Source: a bacterium
GTDB lineage: Bacteria > Spirochaetota > Spirochaetia > Treponematales > Rectinemataceae
Direction of reading: 5' to 3'
Assembly (NCBI GenBank): GCA_021813065.1
Contig: JAKALZ010000115.1
Location: 1 to 6,367, forward strand
Length of the DNA stretch: 6,367 bases
This document shows, one piece after another, positions 1 to 5,196 of this stretch (position 1 is its first letter; every line of letters begins with the position of its first letter). Below the pieces are notes generated by a model. The model was not told the origin of the DNA. It did no database searches and saw only the letters and a list, made by a program, of their open reading frames with translations. The translations under genes and the position numbers were made by a program.

Positions 1-812
1 GCCCGGTCGGTCAGCGAGGCCAGCCGGTGAAGCTCCCCGTCGCTCATCGCCCGGACCTTCGCCATCGCCTCGTCGGGCGAGACGCCGTAATCCGCGAGCT
101 TCTGAAGGACGATCTTCTGTTCAAGGAACGCCTGGACCTTATCGAGGTCGGCCGTTCGCGACGCGAGCCCGTCCGCCGATCCGGTGCCCCGGGAAGCGAT
201 CACCCCGGCCACCGCCTCACCCCGGATCGATCCCAGGACACCCATCCACCCGGCCATCATGACGGCCACGAGGATCGTGATCGCGCCGAGGCTCATCGAC
301 GCCAGCATGGCGACGCAGAGTTCAGCCATGCGCTCGAAACCACGATGATCGGCGATTCGTCCGTGCGCGCCGCCGACATCGCGCAGAAGCCCATCTGTGG
401 CGATAAACATGGGGTGGCCATGGAGATAGTTCGTGAGTGTGAAGAGGATGTTGTAGCCGTCGATGGCGAGCGTGGCTCCTTCCCAGGGGGCGCGGACAAG
501 TTTGGCGAGATTGGTCTGTGAGGCAGAGCGCGAAAGAATGCCTCTGTAGAGGATCATGCGGCCATTGTGCGTCAGTCTGAAGTGATCGCCTACAAGTTTG
601 AGGCTGGCGTCCACTGGGTAGCCTTTGTCGAGAAGCATGCGATAGTCGCGCGCGGCGCCAATGAACGCTACGTCAAAGCCCTGCTTCCCTGTTTCCTCGG
701 TGCCTCCCGAGCGCTCCACTTCCTCTGCTTCTTTTGCTTTCTCCGCCGACTCCTCTGACTGCGGGTGCCGCATTTTCTCCAGGCTGTCCGCGCGTCGATC
801 GATCTCTTCCAT
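1..812 (-). CDS. DUF434-domain protein running in frame into a PA2779-like segment (partial, possibly chimeric)
   Basis: The reading frame starts at ATG 812-810 and stays open for 270 codons to the left edge, so the C-terminus is missing. Residues 1-45 are a Glu/Lys-rich, low-complexity lead. Residues 46-165 look like DUF434, a family of unknown function: an FIGAARDYR start, IDGYN at 117-121 and DGLLRDVGGAHG at 140-151. From about residue 180 the sequence changes to a hydrophobic stretch, then residues 212-270 resemble the PA2779 family (LDKVQAFLEQK, YGVSPDEA, MSDGELHRLA), a short exported protein family whose role is unknown to me. Arginine codons change as well: CGC dominates before the switch, CGG is 5 of 6 after it. 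A normal DUF434 protein would continue with its own C-terminal part. The start lies one base after the esterase stop (TGA-T-ATG), so the gene is probably cotranscribed and coupled with it. The DUF434 call is fairly firm; the PA2779 call is moderate; whether both halves belong to one natural gene is doubtful. Confidence 0.7.
   Translation of the reverse strand, partial: MEEIDRRADSLEKMRHPQSEESAEKAKEAEEVERSGGTEETGKQGFDVAFIGAARDYRMLLDKGYPVDASLKLVGDHFRLTHNGRMILYRGILSRSASQTNLAKLVRAPWEGATLAIDGYNILFTLTNYLHGHPMFIATDGLLRDVGGAHGRIADHRGFERMAELCVAMLASMSLGAITILVAVMMAGWMGVLGSIRGEAVAGVIASRGTGSADGLASRTADLDKVQAFLEQKIVLQKLADYGVSPDEAMAKVRAMSDGELHRLASLTDR
230..330. other. Probable junction between DUF434-type and PA2779-type sequence
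   Basis: Within this stretch the minus-strand frame passes from recognisable DUF434 sequence to a PA2779-like signal or transmembrane segment with no stop or frameshift. Codon choice changes near here: to the right, Arg codons are CGC 9 of 15 and CGG 1 of 15; to the left, CGG is 5 of 6. Gly shifts from mainly GGC to mixed with GGG commonest. The exact base cannot be fixed, because the DUF434 helix-strand pattern could extend to about position 260. An assembly chimera, a deletion fusing two genes, and a genuine fusion all remain possible. Confidence 0.45.
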
Positions 813-813
813 A

Positions 814-2616
814 TCAGTGGTCGCTCTTGCGGAGCGCCTCGCGGAGACGAGACTGGAGCGGTTCTGGGTACGCGGCGAGCAACGCTTCAACCTTCTGCCT
901 CGTCATTCTGCCATGTTCGATGGCGCTGGCAGCCATCTGGAGATTCGCGTCGAACCGCATGAAAGCGGGGGCCGCATCCTTGGCGCTCCATGCTACCCAG
1001 AGAGGGAGAAGGGCGGGCTGCTGCGGCATCACGGATGTCGCGGCCGCGCTTGGCTCGGAAATTTCAGATGGCTCAGATAGCCCCGTCGCATCTACATTGG
1101 GGCTCTGGGCTCGTGCCCACGAAGGCGCTGTATTCGGGTCTCCCGTCCAGGCGAGATTCCGCGCGTACGAGAGCATCTGGGCCTGAAGCGCTCGTCGCCC
1201 CGCTTCATTCTCGCGCGTAATTATTCTATTGAAGAAAATAATATTCCCCTGGATGCTGTCAGTTCCCAAGAAAAATGAGATTTCCAGCGAGTGAAAGGCG
1301 CCAAGCCGCCGAGCGACAGGTTCTGGAAGGACATTGGAGCCATCGAGATGATAGGCTCCCCAATCGAATCGATAGACATAGATCGGCGCGCTGTCGGGGC
1401 GCGAACTGAGCGCGTCGGCCACGCTGTCGGCGCCGTCCGCTTTCCATCGGGCGCTCGCCAGCTCCGCGTAGGGTTGATACGCTGGATCGCGTGGATTCTC
1501 GCGCCCGAGCCATTGGAATATCTTAGTCTCTTCTCTGTTGGTGCCAATGATGATCGGTACGTTTGAGACTGGCTGCGCGAGCGAGTCAAAGCCTTCTGCG
1601 GGCAGCACATCGCCATCGAAGAAGGGGTAGGGAAAATTGATCATTCCCGATGGAGAGGGACTGAAGAGCGAGATGATGCGAGCGGCGGGTACGCTTCGAA
1701 GCCAAGCCGCGAGATCGCGCGTGGGAGTTTTCGCCATAAAGGCGAGCGCCTCCCGCTCATCGGCTACCACTTTTTCATGGACGAGGAGCTTCGCGATAAA
1801 ATCGTTCGAGAATAGCTCCGCCGACTCTTTCGTGGTGGTCGTCCTATATCCGCTCTCAACGACAGCGCGGTGAAAGAGGCCTGTCGCCCGAGGAGAGGCG
1901 AGGAGCGTGAGCACGTTGAAGGCGCCCGCGGATTCTCCGGCAATCGTCACTCGAGAGGGATCTCCCCCAAATGCGCGGATATTCTGGCGGATCCACTTCA
2001 GCGTCTGGATAATGTCGAGGGTGCCGAAGTTGCCTGAGGCGCTGTCGGGGTCGGCGCCCTCGCGGAGCGCGGGGTTCGAAAACCACCCGAAGACGCCTAG
2101 CCTATAGTTTATCGAAACGAAGACGACCCTGGCCTTTGAGGCGAAGGCGTTTCCGTAGTAGTCGGGAACCGCGTTCGAGGCTCCGGATGAGTTTCCACCT
2201 CCGTGAATCCACACGTAGACCGGGAGATCGCGCTCATCATTCGCCGGTCTCCAGACGTTGAGGTAGAGGCAGTCCTCGGAACCGTCTATCAAACCCACGA
2301 CCGGCCGTCGCTGCATGGCGCGATTGCCGAATTTAGTCGTGTCGCGCACGCCGGTCCATGCCTGCGGAGCTTGAGGCGCGCTCCAGCGCAAGGCCCCCAC
2401 GGGTGGCGCGGCGTAGGGAATGCCCAGCCACGCGTAGGTATCGTTTTGATCTTTTTTGCCGCGTACGCTGCCATACGCGGTTTTTACTTCAAGTTTATTT
2501 TCCCACATGGGCTCGGAAGACTCAGCCTGACCGGAAACGGCGAGGATCGGAAAGAGCATCGCCATTATCGCGGAGACAATCCGAGGAGCCCCAGAAATCC
2601 CTGCGGAAGTACCCAT
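814..2616 (-). CDS. Type-B carboxylesterase, exported (alpha/beta hydrolase)
   Basis: A 600-residue carboxylesterase/lipase-family enzyme that should hydrolyse carboxylic ester bonds; the natural substrate is unknown. The type-B signature EDCLYLNVW is at 114-122, the oxyanion-hole motif HGGG at 138-141, and the nucleophile elbow GESAG at 227-231 with Ser229. The acid is Glu363 in GTNREE and the base His442 in GAFHSLE, so the triad looks complete. The N-terminus has a basic residue, a hydrophobic core (about 13-27) and a likely signal-peptidase site near SGQA (28-31), implying export to the periplasm or beyond. The ATG at 2616 was chosen because it gives this signal peptide and a family-like length; the frame stays open to 2817, but that adds 67 very basic residues with no family likeness. 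No Shine-Dalgarno precedes the chosen start. A Ser/Pro/Ala-rich insertion (about 501-536, containing SEPSEISEPSA) interrupts the usual C-terminal region. The downstream DUF434 ORF begins one base after the stop. Confidence 0.93.
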   Translation of the reverse strand: MGTSAGISGAPRIVSAIMAMLFPILAVSGQAESSEPMWENKLEVKTAYGSVRGKKDQNDTYAWLGIPYAAPPVGALRWSAPQAPQAWTGVRDTTKFGNRAMQRRPVVGLIDGSEDCLYLNVWRPANDERDLPVYVWIHGGGNSSGASNAVPDYYGNAFASKARVVFVSINYRLGVFGWFSNPALREGADPDSASGNFGTLDIIQTLKWIRQNIRAFGGDPSRVTIAGESAGAFNVLTLLASPRATGLFHRAVVESGYRTTTTKESAELFSNDFIAKLLVHEKVVADEREALAFMAKTPTRDLAAWLRSVPAARIISLFSPSPSGMINFPYPFFDGDVLPAEGFDSLAQPVSNVPIIIGTNREETKIFQWLGRENPRDPAYQPYAELASARWKADGADSVADALSSRPDSAPIYVYRFDWGAYHLDGSNVLPEPVARRLGAFHSLEISFFLGTDSIQGNIIFFNRIITRENEAGRRALQAQMLSYARNLAWTGDPNTAPSWARAQSPNVDATGLSEPSEISEPSAAATSVMPQQPALLPLWVAWSAKDAAPAFMRFDANLQMAASAIEHGRMTRQKVEALLAAYPEPLQSRLREALRKSDH

Positions 2617-2622
2617 GACATA

Positions 2623-2628
2623 AACATA
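2623..2628 (-). promoter_or_regulatory. Candidate -10 element for the esterase, suggesting a leaderless or very short leader
   Basis: On the minus strand TATGTT lies six bases before the esterase ATG. If it acts as a -10 box, transcription would begin at or next to the start codon, which would fit the lack of a Shine-Dalgarno there. No good -35 hexamer is seen at normal spacing, so the call is weak. Confidence 0.25.
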
Positions 2629-2779
2629 GCAAAAGCGGCAGGCGCGGGGAAGCGCGAAGGTGCCCGCGTGCGATGCTGATTGCTTGCGGCAGCGCCAACC
2701 GAGCGGTGCGACTGGCTCTTTTTGCGCTACCGATTGTTCGCGGCCGCGCCCTCTGATACTCTTTTTATATCGAAATGCG

Positions 2780-2796
2780 AGGCGCCGCGTGCGCCT
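2780..2796 (+). repeat. Perfect 6-bp inverted repeat in the GH13 leader
   Basis: AGGCGC and GCGCCT flank the five-base spacer CGCGT, about 20 bases before the GH13 Shine-Dalgarno. It could be a small RNA hairpin in the mRNA leader or a protein-binding dyad just downstream of the promoter. In such GC-rich DNA, chance is a serious alternative. Confidence 0.35.
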
Positions 2797-2815
2797 TTCC
2801 GCTGGTTTCTTCTCC

Positions 2816-2821
2816 AAGGAG
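2816..2821 (+). promoter_or_regulatory. Ribosome binding site of the GH13 gene
   Basis: AAGGAG lies six bases before ATG 2828. It decides the start of the GH13 gene: the frame is open from ATG 2660, but only the 2828 start has this site and begins directly at the family-like residues (ESIYQIYLRNF). Confidence 0.85.
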
Positions 2822-2827
2822 CGTCCA

Positions 2828-4288
2828 ATGATCTCCGAGACAGAGTCGATCTATCAGATATATCTACGCAATTTCACCGAAGAGGGCACACTCCGCGCCG
2901 CTATCCCGCACCTTGCTCGCATCGCTTCGATGGGCTTTGGCTGGGTATACCTCACCCCCATTCACCCCATAGGAGTAGCGGCGCGCAAGGGCACGCTTGG
3001 GAGTCCTTACGCCATAGCTGATTATCGCGCAGTGAACTCTGAGCTTGGCGCTGAGGCCGATTTCGGCGCTTTCATCGCCGCCGCGCACGCGCTGAAATTA
3101 AAGGTCATGATCGACGTCGTCTACAATCACACTTCTCCGGATTCAGTGCTTGTCCGCGACCACTCCGACTGGTTTTTGCGTGGTCCCGACGGCCAGCCTT
3201 GGCGAAAGTGCGAGGACTGGAGCGATGTGATCGACCTCGACTATCAGTCCTCGCCTCAGCTTTGGGTCGAGCTCATCGACACGCTCTCGATGTGGCGCGA
3301 CAGAGGCGTCGATGGCTTTCGCTGCGATGTGGCTTCGCTCGTGCCCGCCGATTTCTGGAAACAGGCGCGCATGCGGGTAAATCAGTACGACCCAGGCGCG
3401 CGCAAGGAGCGCTCTCCGCTGCTGTGGCTGGCCGAGAGCGTGCACCCCGCGTTTTTAAGGAGCATGCGGATGCGGGGATTTGGTGGCTGGGCTGAGCCGG
3501 AGCTGCACGCGGCGGCCTTCGACCTCACCTACGACTACGATGGCTGGGAGCGGCTCGAGCGTGTCTGGAGCGGTGAGTTGCCTATCGAGCGGTATCTCGA
3601 GTACTTGTACGTCCAGGAGACTCTCTATCCAAAGGGCGCGCGTAAGCTGCGCTACCTCGAAAATCACGACCAGCCGCGCGCGGCCGGTCGGTTAGGACGC
3701 GGCGATCGACTCCGCGCGTGGACCGCGCTCTACCAGTTCCTTCCAGGTGTCGCGATGACCTACATGGGCCAGGAACTCGCGCTCGACCATACACCAAACC
3801 TGTTCGAGAAGGATGCCATGAAGCCCGAGCTCGGCGATATGTCGTTCGAGCAGTATTTCTTGAAAGTGCTACGGGCTTCGCGCGAGGCGAAGGAGCGGTC
3901 GCCGAATTTCTCCTGGTTGCGGGCTGGAGATTCGCTGCTCTGCCTGAGAAGTGTAGAGTCCGTTCCGAAACCGAGTCCTGTCGATGCGTCTTTGGTCTCA
4001 GAAGGGAACTATCTTCTTGCGGTGAGGCTGGGCTCGGAGGGCGTACCGGAAAGGTTTGGGCCTACCGCGGCGACTGTCCATCGCGCGGGGACAAAACGGC
4101 GCGATTCGGGGAGGCGCGCGGCCGCGCCCTTCGAGATCGAGGGTGTTGATCTGCTGACAGATGCGGGGGTGCGCGTCGCGGCGGGCGAGAGCTTGCCCGA
4201 TGCGCCCGCGATGCTTATTCGGCTGGGATCGGCAAGCTCGCCGCGGCGCGCTTTCGCGATCGCCTACGAAGAGGTACCGGCGCTGTAG
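2828..4288 (+). CDS. GH13 (alpha-amylase family) glucan-active enzyme, intracellular
   Basis: A 486-residue enzyme with a GH13 TIM barrel that should act on alpha-glucosidic bonds of maltodextrin or glycogen-like substrates. Conserved region I is DVVYNH (96-101), II is GFRCDVAS (163-170) with nucleophile Asp167, III is LAES (201-204) with acid/base Glu203, and IV is ENHD (278-281) with the stabilising Asp281. There is no signal peptide, so it is probably cytoplasmic. Region II lacks the Lys-His that follows the nucleophile (Asp-x-x-Lys-His) in classical alpha-amylases, and region III has Ser after Glu, so strict endo-amylase activity should not be assumed; an oligosaccharide hydrolase or transglycosylase is possible. 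The C-terminal beta domain (from about 366) carries extra, partly basic loops near 376-392 and 413-433. The gene stands alone, divergent from the esterase and convergent with the HAD/PPK unit. The family call is firm, the specificity is not. Confidence 0.92.
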   Translation: MISETESIYQIYLRNFTEEGTLRAAIPHLARIASMGFGWVYLTPIHPIGVAARKGTLGSPYAIADYRAVNSELGAEADFGAFIAAAHALKLKVMIDVVYNHTSPDSVLVRDHSDWFLRGPDGQPWRKCEDWSDVIDLDYQSSPQLWVELIDTLSMWRDRGVDGFRCDVASLVPADFWKQARMRVNQYDPGARKERSPLLWLAESVHPAFLRSMRMRGFGGWAEPELHAAAFDLTYDYDGWERLERVWSGELPIERYLEYLYVQETLYPKGARKLRYLENHDQPRAAGRLGRGDRLRAWTALYQFLPGVAMTYMGQELALDHTPNLFEKDAMKPELGDMSFEQYFLKVLRASREAKERSPNFSWLRAGDSLLCLRSVESVPKPSPVDASLVSEGNYLLAVRLGSEGVPERFGPTAATVHRAGTKRRDSGRRAAAPFEIEGVDLLTDAGVRVAAGESLPDAPAMLIRLGSASSPRRAFAIAYEEVPAL

Positions 4289-4323
4289 AGATGGACATCC
4301 GGCCGCCTACCGAGCGCTGTTCG

Positions 4324-4374
4324 AGGCTCGCGCGGCGCGCCTTCTGACAGGCGCTTCTCGCGCGCCCCGAGCCT
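4324..4374. terminator. GC-rich hairpin between convergent genes, candidate bidirectional terminator
   Basis: AGGCTCG (4324-4330) pairs with CGAGCCT (4368-4374) and GGCGCGC (4334-4340) with GCGCGCC (4360-4366), leaving a small 3/1 internal bulge and a 19-base loop. It sits in the 110-bp gap where the GH13 and HAD transcripts meet, which is where a shared terminator is expected. It has no T-tract on either side, so it is not a canonical intrinsic terminator. Confidence 0.4.
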
Positions 4375-4398
4375 TCGCGCGGCGATATTGCGCGCGTA

Positions 4399-5196
4399 TC
4401 ACGCTTCTGGTATTTCGAAGACACCCTCCAGCACATGCGAGGGCGCGTAGGCGAAGTGAGAGATATCGGATTCGGCGGTAACGCCGGTAAGGACGAGGAT
4501 TGTTTCGATCTGCGATTCGATGCCCGCGATGATATCGGTGTCCATGCGGTCGCCGACGATGATGGTCTCTTCGCGCGTTGCGTTAAGGGTGCGCAGCGCG
4601 TGGCGCATCATGAGCGGATTCGGTTTGCCGACAAAGTAGGCTTTTTTTCCGGTCGCCAGCTCGATGGGAGCCACGAGGGCACCGCAGGCGGGCACGAGGC
4701 CCCCCTCGCCCGGGCCCGTGAGATCGGGATTTGTCCCGATCAACTTGGCGCCGCTCACCACAAGGCGAACCGCTTTGATCAGCGTGTCGAGATTGTAGCT
4801 GCTCGCCTCGCCGACTACCACATAGTCCGGATTGACGTTGTTCATTGTGTAACCCGCGCGGTAGAGCGCGTGAATGAGCCCTGGTTCACCGATGACATAA
4901 GCCGACCCGCCAGGCTTCTGGCTCGCGAGAAAGGCAGCCGTGGCGAGCGCGCTCGAGTAGAAGTGCTCAGGCCCTACCTCGATACCGAGGCGTGCCATCT
5001 TCTGCGAGAGTTCCTCGGGAGAGCGCTCGCTCGAGTTGGTCAGAAAGAGAAAGCGCTTTTCTTCTCTCTTGAGCCACTCGACAAACTGGGCCGCGCCGCG
5101 CAGAAGCGTGTTGCCGTGGTATATCACTCCATCCATGTCGATGATGAAAGCCCGCTTTTCACGGATGTGTCCAAGGTCCTTTTTTTCGGCATTCAT
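4399..5196 (-). CDS. HAD-IIA family phosphatase (NagD-like)
   Basis: A 265-residue, soluble, cytoplasmic HAD hydrolase. Motif I is DMDGVIY (20-26), with Asp20 as nucleophile and Asp22 as acid/base. Motif II is LTNSS (52-56) with Thr53. The motif III lysine is Lys191 in VGKPNP, and motif IV is VGDRMDTD (214-221) with the Mg-binding Asp216. The cap between motifs II and III, including GTNPDL (154-159), is of the NagD/nitrophenylphosphatase C2 type, and the length is typical. Family members dephosphorylate nucleoside monophosphates, glycerol phosphate, phosphoglycolate or similar small substrates; sequence alone does not decide which. Its ATG overlaps the stop of the polyphosphate kinase gene as ATGA, with a possible GAGGA about ten bases upstream, so it is the second gene of that operon and probably translationally coupled. 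It is the last gene before a convergent neighbour. Confidence 0.92.
   Translation of the reverse strand: MNAEKKDLGHIREKRAFIIDMDGVIYHGNTLLRGAAQFVEWLKREEKRFLFLTNSSERSPEELSQKMARLGIEVGPEHFYSSALATAAFLASQKPGGSAYVIGEPGLIHALYRAGYTMNNVNPDYVVVGEASSYNLDTLIKAVRLVVSGAKLIGTNPDLTGPGEGGLVPACGALVAPIELATGKKAYFVGKPNPLMMRHALRTLNATREETIIVGDRMDTDIIAGIESQIETILVLTGVTAESDISHFAYAPSHVLEGVFEIPEA

Larger units (their letters stand above)
2617..2827. promoter_or_regulatory. Divergent intergenic region between esterase and GH13 genes
   Basis: This 211-bp gap separates two divergent starts and must hold promoters for both directions. On the plus strand a weak sigma70-like pair is visible: TTGTTC (2734-2739) and GATACT (2755-2760), 15 bp apart, with an AT-rich patch (CTTTTTATAT) at 2761-2770. 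These are consensus guesses by eye. No clear operator of a known family was recognised. Confidence 0.5.

Noticed and set aside
27..521. Plus-strand open frame of 164 codons at the left edge
   Set aside because: It lies antisense to the DUF434 frame, and its His/Arg/Asp-rich translation looks like a GC-rich shadow.
2711..2717. Run of T after GACTGGC as a possible intrinsic terminator
   Set aside because: No stable hairpin precedes it, and it lies between divergent genes where no transcript should end.
2617..2817. Upstream extension of the esterase frame to an ATG at 2817
   Set aside because: It adds 67 Arg/Lys-rich residues with no family likeness before a good signal peptide, and would cover the divergent promoter region.
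2660..2827. Earlier start for the GH13 gene at ATG 2660
   Set aside because: The extra 56 residues do not look like GH13, and a proper ribosome binding site precedes ATG 2828.
1036..4130. Three copies of CGCGGCCGCGC (near 1039, 2739 and 4117)
   Set aside because: The word is a GC palindrome expected now and then in this base composition; two copies lie within genes and their surroundings share nothing else.
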